From positions 1 through 45,672 of the forward strand of contig NZ_NRRG01000044.1 of assembly GCF_016583575.1 (NCBI RefSeq): a stretch of DNA of 45,672 nucleotides, read 5' to 3'. The notes under the pieces are model-generated. The model did no database searches. It was not told where the DNA came from and worked only from the letters and a program-made list of their open reading frames with translations. A program made the position numbers and the translations under genes. Below, piece by piece: positions 36,419-45,287 of the stretch; the first letter of the stretch is position 1; each line of letters begins with the position of its first letter. The DNA comes from Thiocystis violacea. Lineage in GTDB: Bacteria; Pseudomonadota; Gammaproteobacteria; Chromatiales; Chromatiaceae.

Positions 36419-37123
36419 ATGAACATCGCCATCATTCCCGCCCGCGGGGGCAGCAAACGGATTCCCCATAAGAATATCCGCCTTTTCCACGGAAAGCCCA
36501 TGCTGGCTTGGTCGCTCGCGGCGGCGCTGGCATCAGAACTGTTTGACCGTATCTTGGTTTCCACGGATTCGGAGGACATCGCTCGCGTTGCGCTTGAGCA
36601 TGGCGCGGAAGTGCCTTTTGTGCGTCCCGACAAACTGGCGGACGATTACACCGGTACTAATGCCGTAGTCAAACACGCGCTGCAATGGCTGTTGGAACAC
36701 AACGAGCCGATCGAATACGCCTGCTGTATCTATGCCACGGCGCCCTTCCTGCAACCTGAATTTCTGCGACGCGGCTTTGAACTGCTCAAGGAACGACAAT
36801 CATCATTTGTTTTTTCAGTGACGTCGTTTCCCTACCCCATTCAGCGTTCGCTCAGACTGTTGCCACAAGGCGGAGTCGAGCCCTGTTTTCCAGAGCATAT
36901 CCCCAAGCGTTCGCAGGATCTGGAGGACACCTATCATGATGCAGGTCAATTCTATTGGGGAAGAGTCGATGCCTTCCTGAATAATCTGCCGGTGTTTGCG
37001 CCAGCCGCTCGACCGCTCGTGTTGCCCCGACATCTGGTGCAGGACATCGATACCCCCGAGGATTGGCTGCGCGCGGAACTCATGTTCGAAGCCTGGCGGG
37101 CCATGTCCAATTCAACGCAATGA
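36419..37123 (+). CDS. pseF: Pseudaminic acid cytidylyltransferase
   Basis: PseF activates pseudaminic acid to the CMP-sugar. The 234-residue nucleotidyltransferase has the IIPARGGSKRIPHKNIR CTP-binding loop, STDSEDIARVALEHGAEV, RPDKLADDYTGTNAVVKHAL, CIYATAPFLQ and YHDAGQFYWG. A final QDIDTPEDW carries the metal-binding Asp. It is last-base coupled to pseG (TGATG). Confidence 0.95.
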   Translation: MNIAIIPARGGSKRIPHKNIRLFHGKPMLAWSLAAALASELFDRILVSTDSEDIARVALEHGAEVPFVRPDKLADDYTGTNAVVKHALQWLLEHNEPIEYACCIYATAPFLQPEFLRRGFELLKERQSSFVFSVTSFPYPIQRSLRLLPQGGVEPCFPEHIPKRSQDLEDTYHDAGQFYWGRVDAFLNNLPVFAPAARPLVLPRHLVQDIDTPEDWLRAELMFEAWRAMSNSTQ

Positions 37124-38211
37124 TGAAAGTCGCCATTCGCGCCGATGCCTCATTGTGGCTTGGCAGCGGTCATGTCATGCGCTGTCTGACGCTGGCCGAG
37201 GCGCTGCGAGCACGCGGCGCCGAGGCCCGTTTTTTGACCCGCGACCAACCCGGTCATCTGGGCGCGGAAATTTGTGCCCAAGGACATGACTGTAGTCTGT
37301 TACCTCCTGCCGTCACGGTTCCTGTGCCGCGATCCGAGCAGGTTGATTGGCTAGGCGTCTCTATCGAGGCAGAACTGACAGACTGTGCGCAAGCGCTCGG
37401 CACCGCGGGATTCGACTGGCTGATCGTCGATCACTACGGACTCGATCGACGTTGGGAATCCGCGATGCGTCCCTGGACGCAACGCCTCATGGTCATCGAT
37501 GACCTGGCGGATCGTCCGCACGATTGCGACCTCTTGCTCGATCAAAATCTGGTCGACGAGGCTGAAACCCGCTACCGCGAATTGATTCCCAGCGGATGCC
37601 ATCTGCTGACAGGCCCCACCCACGCCTTGATTCGTCCGTCCTTTCACGCCTTGGCCTCAGAGACTGAAGAACGAACCCGCCTTGATCGCCTGCTGATCTT
37701 TTTCGGCGGAACAGACCCTTTCGACCTGACAACCATGGCACTCGATGACTTGGATGGCCGCGCTTTATCCGCTGATGTGGTGCTTGGCGCGGGCAACCCG
37801 CACCGGGAGCGGATCGAACGAATGTGTCAGGACAGCGGCGGGCGCTGGACACTGCATGTGCAGACTCATCGAATGGCCGAACTCATGGCGAACGCCGACC
37901 TGGCACTGGGGGCGGGAGGTTCCACGCATTGGGAGCGCTGCCTGATGGGATTGCCGGCGCTGGTGGTGACGGTCGCCGCGAATCAGATTGCCACGACGCA
38001 ACGGCTGCATGAGCACGGGGCCTGTCGTTGGCTGGGCGATGCCGAACGGCTAGGCCGGGGTGCGCTCGGCTCCGCGATCGACGATTTACAGCATGCACCC
38101 ATGTCATTGAACGCCATGAGCCGGGCAGCGCAAGCCGTGATTCCAGCCACGGAAGAGGGAGGCTCGGCGCGGGTGGCACGGATGCTCGCTTTTCAAGCAA
38201 AAACTCGTTGA
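37123..38211 (+). CDS. pseG: UDP-2,4-diacetamido-2,4,6-trideoxy-beta-L-altropyranose hydrolase
   Basis: PseG removes UDP from the diacetamido sugar to free it for PseI. The protein of about 362 residues is GT-B-like (MurG-related): MKVAIRADASLWLGSGHVMRCL at the N-terminus (Asp/His region; shown here only to position), DWLIVDHYGLDRRWE, VIDDLADRPHDCDLLLDQN and FFGGTDPFDLT, and late GAGGSTHWERCLMGLPALVV. The start is ATG 37123 or 37120, both overlapping the pseF stop. The neighbours are the rest of the pathway. Confidence 0.93.
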   Translation: MKVAIRADASLWLGSGHVMRCLTLAEALRARGAEARFLTRDQPGHLGAEICAQGHDCSLLPPAVTVPVPRSEQVDWLGVSIEAELTDCAQALGTAGFDWLIVDHYGLDRRWESAMRPWTQRLMVIDDLADRPHDCDLLLDQNLVDEAETRYRELIPSGCHLLTGPTHALIRPSFHALASETEERTRLDRLLIFFGGTDPFDLTTMALDDLDGRALSADVVLGAGNPHRERIERMCQDSGGRWTLHVQTHRMAELMANADLALGAGGSTHWERCLMGLPALVVTVAANQIATTQRLHEHGACRWLGDAERLGRGALGSAIDDLQHAPMSLNAMSRAAQAVIPATEEGGSARVARMLAFQAKTR

Positions 38212-38214
38212 ATC

Positions 38215-39279
38215 ATGAAGGCCATATTGAACGCGATCAAGCTAGATACGCACCCTATCGGTCCCGGACACCCTCCGCTGATCGTCGCCGAACTGTCCGC
38301 CAATCACGGCCAGGATCTCGACCGGGCGCTGCGCATCGTCGATGCCGTCGCGGCCGCTGGCGCCCATGCGATCAAGTTGCAGACCTATACCGCCGACACC
38401 ATGACGCTCGACCTTCAGGAGGGCGAATTCTTCATCGCGGATCCGGAGAGTCCATGGAACGGTCAATCACTGTACGCGCTCTATCGTCAGGCACAGACAC
38501 CCTGGGAATGGCACGCGCCGCTCTTCGAGCGCGCCCGCCAGCATGGTCTGATGGCGTTCAGCACGCCATTCGATGCCAGCGCCGTGGACTTTCTGGAAAC
38601 CCTGGACCCTCCCTGCTATAAAATTGCGTCCTTCGAGAACGGCGATCTGCCCCTGATCCGTCGGGTCGCGGCGACGGGCAAACCCATCATCCTGTCCACT
38701 GGTATGGCGACCCTGGCTGAATTGGCCGCAGCCGTCGACGCGGCTCGTCAGGCCGGATGCGCCGACCTGATCCTGCTCAAATGCACCAGCAGCTATCCCG
38801 CCGTGGCGTCAGAGGCCAATCTGCTGACCATTCCACATCTGGCGGCCCTCTTCAAGTGTCCAGTCGGTCTGTCCGATCATAGCCTCGACCCTGGGGTCGC
38901 CATCGCCAGCGTGGCCCTGGGCGCGGCCATGATCGAAAAACATGTCACTTTGAGCCGCGCCGATGGCGATCTCGACGGTTCCTTTTCCCTGGAACCCGCC
39001 GAACTGGCCGGCTTGGTCCGGAACACACGCCTGGCCTGGGAGGCGTTGGGTCGGATCCACTACGGACCGACGGCCAGCGAACAGGCATCGCGACGTTATC
39101 GGCGCAGCCTCTATATCACTCGCGATCTGCGAGCCGGCGATCGGCTGACGCCGGACAATCTGCGCGCCATTCGCCCTGGACTCGGACTCCCGCCCGATGA
39201 TGTGGGCCGGTTGCTGGGACGGCGCGTCAACCGCGATGTCCGCCGGGGTACGCCGGCGAGCTGGGATCTGCTCGAATGA
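38215..39279 (+). CDS. pseI: Pseudaminic acid synthase
   Basis: PseI condenses the diacetamido-trideoxy-altrose with phosphoenolpyruvate. The 354-residue NeuB-family TIM barrel shows LIVAELSANHGQDLDRAL, AIKLQTYTADTMTLD, FSTPFDASAVDFLE, ILSTGMATLAEL, LLKCTSSYPA, LSDHSLDP and EKHVTLSRADGDLDG. A C-terminal antifreeze-like SAF domain (SLYITRDLRAGDRLTPDNLR) follows. It ends in a 4-base ATGA overlap with pseC. Confidence 0.95.
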   Translation: MKAILNAIKLDTHPIGPGHPPLIVAELSANHGQDLDRALRIVDAVAAAGAHAIKLQTYTADTMTLDLQEGEFFIADPESPWNGQSLYALYRQAQTPWEWHAPLFERARQHGLMAFSTPFDASAVDFLETLDPPCYKIASFENGDLPLIRRVAATGKPIILSTGMATLAELAAAVDAARQAGCADLILLKCTSSYPAVASEANLLTIPHLAALFKCPVGLSDHSLDPGVAIASVALGAAMIEKHVTLSRADGDLDGSFSLEPAELAGLVRNTRLAWEALGRIHYGPTASEQASRRYRRSLYITRDLRAGDRLTPDNLRAIRPGLGLPPDDVGRLLGRRVNRDVRRGTPASWDLLE

Positions 39280-40427
39280 TCCCCTATGGCTGGCATGACA
39301 TCGACGAATCCGATATCGCCGCCGTGGTGGAGGTGCTGCGTCATGGGCCCCTGACCCAGGGGACGACCGTCGAGCGGTTCGAGCAGGCCATGGCCGCTGA
39401 CTGTCAGAGCCAGTATGCCGTTGCCTGTAACAGCGCCAGTTCCGGACTCTTGCTCGCCTGTCGCGCGCTCGAACTGGGGCCGGGCGATTGGCTCTGGACC
39501 TCGCCGATCACCTTCGCCGCCTCCGCGACCTGCGCCCTGCACTGCGGCGCGCGTGTCGATCTGGTCGATGTCGATCCCGCGACCGGCAATCTCTCACCGA
39601 CAGCGCTCGCCTGCAAACTCGCGGAGGCTCAATCCCTGGGACGACTCCCGCGTATCCTGGTGCCGGTCCATTATGCCGGGCGCCCCTGCGACATGGCCGC
39701 CATTGGCGAACTGGCCCAACACTTCGGTTTCGCGATCATCGAGGATGCCGCCCATGCCCTGGGGGCCAGCGATCACGGTCAGCCCGTGGGAGCCTGCCGA
39801 TACAGCCAGGCCACCGTCTTCAGTTTTCATCCGGTCAAGCAGATCACCACTGGCGAAGGCGGCATGGTTCTGACCAACGATGCCGAACTGGCGGCGCGCA
39901 TGGCACGGCTGCGCACTCACGACATCCGGCGCACGGAAGGCTGGCACTACAGCATCGAGGAACCCGGCTACAATTTTCGTCTGACGGACATCCAGGCGGC
40001 GTTGGGGCTCAGTCAGCTCAAACGTCTTCCGGATTTCGTGGCGCGCCGCCGCTGTCTGGCGCGGCGTTATCATCAACGACTGTCCGGCTGGCCACTGATG
40101 ACGCCGCATGGTTCCGATGACGACAGCAGCGCCTGGCATCTCTATGTCATCCGACTGGGTGACCAAGGGGAGCGGCGGATGGTCTACGAGGCGATGCGCG
40201 CGGCAGAGATCGGCGTTCAGGTCCATTACATCCCACTCTATCGTCAGCCGTTCATGCAAGCCCAGGGCATGACGTTCGATCCGAAGGCCTTTCCGGGCGC
40301 CGAGTCTTTTTACGCAAGCGCCTTGACCCTTCCGCTCTACCCTGGCTTAACACATGTCGATCAGGAGTCTGTTCTGGAAGCCCTACGCACCGCGCTGTCA
40401 GCGCTTCACCCCGCGACCCCTTGTTGA
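39276..40427 (+). CDS. pseC: UDP-4-amino-4,6-dideoxy-N-acetyl-beta-L-altrosamine transaminase
   Basis: PseC carries out the second pathway step, a PLP- and glutamate-dependent amination. The 383-residue DegT/AryC1-family enzyme has YGWHDIDESDIAAVVEVL, CNSASSGLLLACRALELG, VHYAGRPCDM, IEDAAHALGA, the PLP Lys188 in FSFHPVKQITTGEGGM, YNFRLTDIQAALG and the VQVHYIPLYRQPF stretch typical of PseC. It is placed after pseI instead of next to pseB, an unusual order. Its last 74 bases may overlap the start of the following gene. Confidence 0.94.
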   Translation: MIPYGWHDIDESDIAAVVEVLRHGPLTQGTTVERFEQAMAADCQSQYAVACNSASSGLLLACRALELGPGDWLWTSPITFAASATCALHCGARVDLVDVDPATGNLSPTALACKLAEAQSLGRLPRILVPVHYAGRPCDMAAIGELAQHFGFAIIEDAAHALGASDHGQPVGACRYSQATVFSFHPVKQITTGEGGMVLTNDAELAARMARLRTHDIRRTEGWHYSIEEPGYNFRLTDIQAALGLSQLKRLPDFVARRRCLARRYHQRLSGWPLMTPHGSDDDSSAWHLYVIRLGDQGERRMVYEAMRAAEIGVQVHYIPLYRQPFMQAQGMTFDPKAFPGAESFYASALTLPLYPGLTHVDQESVLEALRTALSALHPATPC

Positions 40428-41763
40428 CTCGTCTGGATTAGACTGCGAACCAGCCGACGACCCCATCCTGAAAATCAATGTTTCTCGCGAGAGACCAATA
40501 AGCGACGTGGCAACCCCCGACGACCGAGACCGCATACCAGCATCCGCCGAACCACGGGACTGGCCCTTACCCGCGCCGCCCGGCTCCGCCATTTGCGACG
40601 ATCGGATTCCGCCATGGCGGGGGGAACCACTGGAAGGGCGTCGACTCCTGGTCGACACCACCGGCGTCGACCAACTCTGGTCTCGCGTGCAGGCTCGCTG
40701 GGAGCGGACGCTGCGAAACTATCCGAATCGTTCAGCAAGCGCCGACCGCTTCTCGACCCCGGATGGCTTGGTCTCGCTCGCCGATCAGATCCGCGATGAC
40801 GACCTCATCCATCTGCACTCGATCGCGGGCCTGGTGGACATCCGCGAGATGCCGAAGCTCTTCGCCGGCAAACGGCTGGTCTGGACCCTGCACGATATGA
40901 ACCCCTTGACCGGCGGCTGCCATTATTCCCAGGGCTGCACCCGTTACCAAAGCCGCTGCCATGACTGCCCTCAACTGGGGCCAGGGGAAGACGAAACGCT
41001 CGATCTCGCGGGCGCCATCTGGGATCTCAAGGATAGGAGTTATCGTCAACTGGACCTGACGATCGTCACCGCGAGCCGCTGGCTGGGCGAGTGCTCGCGT
41101 GCCAGCGCATTGCTGGGACGTTTCCCGCATCATGTCATCCCGCCTGGTCTTGACATGGACGTCCACGCATCCTTGAATCGCGCGATGGCGCGGCAGCAAC
41201 TCGGCCTACCGCAAGAAGGGCTCGTCATCCTTTTTGGCGCGCGTAACCTCGATAGTTACCGCAAGGGATTCAGTCACTTTTTGCGCTCAACCGCCTATCT
41301 GAAGCATCTCTATCCAAATCCCCCGCGCGACATTCGTCTGCTCGTTTTTGGTCAGGATGACAGTCTCGGCGACATACCCGCCCCCTATCCGCTCCAGCGT
41401 CTCGGTTTCCTCGGCGAGACCAACCGACTCCGAGCCGCCTATTCGGCTGCGGACGTCTTCGTCGTCGCGACCCGCGAGGGCAATCTGCCGATCAGCGCCC
41501 TAGAGAGCCTGGCCTGCGGAACGCCCGTCGTCGCCTTCGACATCGGCGGTCTGCCGGACCTGATTCTCCACCAGCAAACCGGCTATCTGGCACGTTTTCC
41601 CGATGCACAGGACATGGCGCTTGGGATTCGCTGGGCGCTGGAACAAGCGTCGGAGGCCCTGCGTCATCGCTGCCGTGATCATGTGATCAACAAATATGCG
41701 CTGACCCGTGAGACTGAAGACTATCGGGCCTTATACGCCTCTCTCACCACTGGGCGGGACTGA
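40354..41763 (+). CDS. GT4-family glycosyltransferase
   Basis: A protein of up to 469 residues with a GT-B fold. The N-terminal domain has DDDLIHLHSIAGLVDIRE and VWTLHDMNPLTGGCHYSQGC with a Cys cluster (CHDCPQLG). The C-terminal nucleotide-sugar domain has VILFGARNLDSYRKGF, LGFLGETNRLRAAYSAADVFVV and the donor-binding EGNLPISALESLACGTPVVAFDIGG. The start is uncertain: ATG 40354 overlaps pseC by 74 bases, GTG 40507 would remove an odd Pro/Asp-rich leader. The position in the Pse locus suggests it extends the flagellin glycan, but the donor sugar is not known. Confidence 0.85.
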   Translation: MSIRSLFWKPYAPRCQRFTPRPLVDSSGLDCEPADDPILKINVSRERPISDVATPDDRDRIPASAEPRDWPLPAPPGSAICDDRIPPWRGEPLEGRRLLVDTTGVDQLWSRVQARWERTLRNYPNRSASADRFSTPDGLVSLADQIRDDDLIHLHSIAGLVDIREMPKLFAGKRLVWTLHDMNPLTGGCHYSQGCTRYQSRCHDCPQLGPGEDETLDLAGAIWDLKDRSYRQLDLTIVTASRWLGECSRASALLGRFPHHVIPPGLDMDVHASLNRAMARQQLGLPQEGLVILFGARNLDSYRKGFSHFLRSTAYLKHLYPNPPRDIRLLVFGQDDSLGDIPAPYPLQRLGFLGETNRLRAAYSAADVFVVATREGNLPISALESLACGTPVVAFDIGGLPDLILHQQTGYLARFPDAQDMALGIRWALEQASEALRHRCRDHVINKYALTRETEDYRALYASLTTGRD

Positions 41764-41769
41764 AACACC

Positions 41770-43758
41770 ATGTCACTGCCTGGATCAACCCAAGATTCCC
41801 GCTTTGCGTCAACGCTCGCGCCCATTCTCCAGACACTGCCGGACATCGCCCCTATCCCCCTGAACAGCGGCGAGCCCGATTATTACGGTGCAAGCTGGGA
41901 GATCGCCGATGCCCTAAGTATCCGCGCGCCTCTGCCATCGCGGGCCGCCTGGTCTCATGGCGTGACGTCCCGGGCGGCCCTCGAAAAGACCGCGCGTCGC
42001 AATCAATGCAATCTGGTCTTCACTGAATCGGATGCCCGCTTTCTACGGATGCGAGGATTTCCCGCCCAAGCCGTCGGCGCACCCTTTCTCTACGCCAGAA
42101 ATCAACAGAATCCAACCCGGATCCCAGGCAGCCTGTTGATCCTGCCGGCACATACCACGACCCATTCGACGCTCGACGAAACCGCCTCGACCCTGCCGCA
42201 GGAGGTTCTTGAACTGAGTCGCAAGGCATCGCTGACCTTGGCCTGCATCAGCGGCATGTGTGTCGAGAAGGGACTCTGGACCAGCAGTTTCGAGCGTATC
42301 GGGATTCCCTGGATCACCGGCGCCTGGATTTTCGATCGCCATGCACTCCGACGCATGCGGATTCTCTTCCAGTTGTTCGACTATCTGGCCACCAACCAGA
42401 CCGGATCGCATCTGGCCTATGCCGCCGCCTGTGGTTGCAGGATCTTTTTCACCGAGGATTTGCTGTTACTCAAACGCGCCGATTACCGGCAAGAGCCGCT
42501 CTACGTCCAGCACCCGGAACTCTTGGAGGGGTTGCCGGAGGATCTCGATACCTTCCGATCCATCATTCAGCGCGTCTACCCAACATTCACGACAGGCATG
42601 GATGGCGCCAGCGAGCAAATTGAGTGGGGCAAATCCACCCTGGGAGACGCCTTCAAGCGCCCGGCCTCGGAGATGGCCCTGCTCTTGGGTTGGCGAACGG
42701 ACGAAGCCGTCAGCGCCCGCTATTACGCTCCGGGCTATCTCAGCACCAGCACCGCTTCCGATCCCTCCCCCGAGACCGCGCCCAACAACCTCGACCGGGC
42801 GTTTGCCGAACAGGATGCGCGACTGAATCCGATCCACTGGCTGACGATCTTCGAGGAGTCGGAGCAGGCGCTCGCCGACGGCGATCATGCCCGCGCACTT
42901 CATTTGACCACCGAGATCAAGGCCGCCCGCATTCCGATCCGAGGCGTCGATCGCATCCGCGGATTGGCCCTGCTAGGTCAGCACCAAACAGAGGCCGCCC
43001 GCGCGGCCTTGCGCGAGGAACTGCATCTCTTCCCGGAGAGTCCCGACACCCGAGAACGGCTGAAACAGATCGCTCCACCGCCACCACCGCGCAAGAATCC
43101 TGTTTCAGAACTCGACCAGATCCATGATCAGATCCAGAACTTCACCAACCTCGGGAGACCGCAGCTCCAATCCCTTTATGAGCTGACCAAGGCCATTTGC
43201 GCGGAAGACGTTCCAGGTCATTTCGTGGAATGCGGCGTCGGCGCCGGCGGTTCAGTCGCGCTCATGGCCTATCTCATCAAACACTACTCCCGGCGGCCGC
43301 GCCAGATCTTCTGTTTCGACAGCTTCAATGGCATGCCCGAGCCGACCGATCTCGACCGTCATTTACCGGATGGCCAGTCGGCGCGAATCGTCGGCTGGGG
43401 CGCGGGTACCTGTCATGCCCCGCAACGCAATCTCGTGGATCTCTGCAACAGCCTGGGCGTTCTTCCGGTCGTGCGTCCCGTGCAGGGCCAGTTTCACGAT
43501 ACGCTACCCCGCTGGCGCAACATCATCGGCGAGATTGCCTTTCTGCATCTCGACTGTCGCTGGCATGACTCGACACAGATCTGTCTCGATCATTTGTACG
43601 ATCAGATTCAGCCTGGCGGCTCGATTCATGTGTCGGACTATGGAATATGGCAGGGATGTCGGCAGGCAATCCACGAGTTCGCGGCGGAACGGCAATTGAA
43701 CTTTCAACTGCACGGCATCGGGCCGGATCGCCAAGGGGTCTGGTTTCAGCGCTCCTGA
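41770..43758 (+). CDS. Putative glycosyltransferase-like region fused to a TylF-type O-methyltransferase
   Basis: A 662-residue two-part protein. Residues about 1-330 look GT-B-like (AAWSHGVTSRAALEKTARRN, SLLILPAHTTTHSTLD, LACISGMCVEKGLW, TNQTGSHLAYAAACGCRIFF), perhaps a surface sugar transferase, but I cannot name the family. Residues about 370-445 form a short helical, TPR-like spacer. Residues about 455-660 match the macrocin/TylF O-methyltransferase family: RPQLQSLYELTKAI, GHFVECGVGAGGSVALMAYL, IFCFDSFNGMPEP, GQFHDTLP, FLHLDCRWHDSTQ and GGSIHVSDYG. It follows the GT4 gene by 6 bases. O-methylation of the flagellin glycan is the simplest inference. Confidence 0.75.
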   Translation: MSLPGSTQDSRFASTLAPILQTLPDIAPIPLNSGEPDYYGASWEIADALSIRAPLPSRAAWSHGVTSRAALEKTARRNQCNLVFTESDARFLRMRGFPAQAVGAPFLYARNQQNPTRIPGSLLILPAHTTTHSTLDETASTLPQEVLELSRKASLTLACISGMCVEKGLWTSSFERIGIPWITGAWIFDRHALRRMRILFQLFDYLATNQTGSHLAYAAACGCRIFFTEDLLLLKRADYRQEPLYVQHPELLEGLPEDLDTFRSIIQRVYPTFTTGMDGASEQIEWGKSTLGDAFKRPASEMALLLGWRTDEAVSARYYAPGYLSTSTASDPSPETAPNNLDRAFAEQDARLNPIHWLTIFEESEQALADGDHARALHLTTEIKAARIPIRGVDRIRGLALLGQHQTEAARAALREELHLFPESPDTRERLKQIAPPPPPRKNPVSELDQIHDQIQNFTNLGRPQLQSLYELTKAICAEDVPGHFVECGVGAGGSVALMAYLIKHYSRRPRQIFCFDSFNGMPEPTDLDRHLPDGQSARIVGWGAGTCHAPQRNLVDLCNSLGVLPVVRPVQGQFHDTLPRWRNIIGEIAFLHLDCRWHDSTQICLDHLYDQIQPGGSIHVSDYGIWQGCRQAIHEFAAERQLNFQLHGIGPDRQGVWFQRS

Positions 43759-44351
43759 GCCCTCATGGCGAGCCGCCGCGCCAGTTCCGGGCAGGGGTTG
43801 CTGACCGGAAAATCGGCTCGCAGCCGATGCAGGCGTGGACGTTTCCGCCAAGCATCACGCTCCAGCCGCAGATGTACCAGAGATCCTTCAGTCAGGCTTA
43901 GTCGATCAAGGTGCGTTTCCACCGACGCAATTCTGTCGACCTGGTAGCCATGGAATCGATGCAGATCCAGCACATCGAGATTGTCATCCAGCACATCCGC
44001 CGTCAGGCTGCCAAGCCCAACCTCGAAGAAGAGCCAGTTATAGAGATAGGGCGGAATCATCCCGCCAAGACCGAGAAAAGACGCCTCGCCCACATAAAAT
44101 CCCCAAGGAGCGATATTCCCTCTCCAGTCCCAAGGGCCAACATTGAGCATCCCCACCGGCTCACCGCTGATGAGGATCAGCCAGTGATGATAATCGTCGC
44201 GGCGGGCACAGTCCTCAAGCCAGAGTTTTTGCTGAGCGAGGTTGTCATCTATCCGGGTACGCATCTGGGCAGCCACTCGCGGACTGGTGCGCCAGTCGAG
44301 AATACGCCGGGCATCGTCCAGGCTTGGCTCCCGGAAAGTGATGGCGCTCAT
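43746..44351 (-). CDS. pseH: UDP-4-amino-4,6-dideoxy-N-acetyl-beta-L-altrosamine N-acetyltransferase
   Basis: PseH acetylates the 4-amino group using acetyl-CoA. The 201-residue GNAT protein starts MSAITFREPSLDDARRILDW, then QQKLWLEDCARRDDYHHWLI, GEPVGMLNVGPWDWRGNIAPWGFYVGE and LFFEVGLGSLTADVLDDN. It completes the Pse pathway but is on the opposite strand. Its 3' end overlaps the preceding gene by 13 bases tail to tail. Its ATG overlaps the Uma2 stop by four bases, so it is probably co-transcribed with that gene. Confidence 0.88.
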   Translation of the reverse strand: MSAITFREPSLDDARRILDWRTSPRVAAQMRTRIDDNLAQQKLWLEDCARRDDYHHWLILISGEPVGMLNVGPWDWRGNIAPWGFYVGEASFLGLGGMIPPYLYNWLFFEVGLGSLTADVLDDNLDVLDLHRFHGYQVDRIASVETHLDRLSLTEGSLVHLRLERDAWRKRPRLHRLRADFPVSNPCPELARRLAMRAQER

Positions 44352-45139
44352 TCCGGATCGGCGCCAAGCTCGCGCAAACGCCGCAGCAGTCGTTCCGCGC
44401 GCTGCCGCTCCCGATCCGCGCGCTCCTCGGCCATCCGTGCCCGTTCCTCGGCCACCGCGGCGCGCTGGACCTCCACCTCCGCCGGGGTCGGAATCCACTG
44501 GTCATCCTCGCCATACCAACGTAACCAGCGACGGGTCACCCCCTGATAGGTGCCTTCCCAAAGCCCAAGGCCAAGCCGCGCCTCCGCAAGCCAGACGCCA
44601 GACCCCTCAATGGGCAGGGGCTTGTATTCATTCAACACCAATCCGAATGGCCGAAAGGTGTTGGTATAACGATCGTAGACGAAGTAATAGGGAATTCGCA
44701 GGATCCGCTCATAGACCGTCCACTTGCTCGGCGGTTGGCCGGCCTCGCGCGGGCGCTGCCCGAGATCCTCCTGCTCGGTGCCTGGCGACAGCAGTTCCAC
44801 GACCGCAAGGGGCGCGGTGCCTTCCTGCCAGATCACATAGCTGAGGCGCAGATCCTGACCATCATAGAGGCGCGGAACGCCAAGCACGCAGAACCAATCC
44901 GGGCGCTTGTACCAGCGTGGATGCCTGAGATCGTAATAGAGATTCAGATCACTCGCGGTAAAGACCTCATCGTCCGGATAGCCCGGCGGACGGAAGGTCA
45001 GCCGCAGCAACTCAAGCTGAAGCAGATGAAACTCGTCTGGCAAGCCTGGCTCCTCCGGATCTTCGCTCGGCAGATCGTACATGGTCGGCAGGGTCAGTCG
45101 GGGTGACAGGGGAGGCTGACATTGCGGGATCATGTTCAT
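44348..45139 (-). CDS. Uma2-family protein with C-terminal coiled coil
   Basis: A 263-residue DUF820/Uma2 protein: LYYDLRHPRWYKRPDWFCVLG, DLRLSYVIWQEGTAPLAVVEL and LSPGTEQEDLG, then VYERILRIPYYFVYDRYTN. A nuclease-like fold is expected. The tail (residues about 220-263) is a charged coiled coil (VAEERARMAEERADRERQRAE). It is unlike the Uma2 at 34268, which lacks the coil. It is translationally linked to pseH by an ATGA overlap. Function unknown. Confidence 0.87.
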   Translation of the reverse strand: MNMIPQCQPPLSPRLTLPTMYDLPSEDPEEPGLPDEFHLLQLELLRLTFRPPGYPDDEVFTASDLNLYYDLRHPRWYKRPDWFCVLGVPRLYDGQDLRLSYVIWQEGTAPLAVVELLSPGTEQEDLGQRPREAGQPPSKWTVYERILRIPYYFVYDRYTNTFRPFGLVLNEYKPLPIEGSGVWLAEARLGLGLWEGTYQGVTRRWLRWYGEDDQWIPTPAEVEVQRAAVAEERARMAEERADRERQRAERLLRRLRELGADPE

Positions 45140-45259
45140 GGCGACTCGTCAGGTCAGACAGTGGATGCATAGATCGGGCATGCCGTCATCAAGGATCGGT
45201 TGCCCGCAATGGCCATTCAAGCCGTTGGCCGGGTGCGGTCATAACTGATGGATAGCGTT

Positions 45260-45276
45260 AGGATGGGCAGAGCGCA
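45260..45276. repeat. Truncated GGATGGGC repeat at the IS boundary
   Basis: Seventeen bases, AGGATGGGCAGAGCGCA, are identical to the left arm and loop of the repeat at 19705. The rest of the hairpin is missing, replaced by the end of the IS4-like element starting near 45275. Confidence 0.6.
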
Positions 45277-45287
45277 ATGCCATTGAC

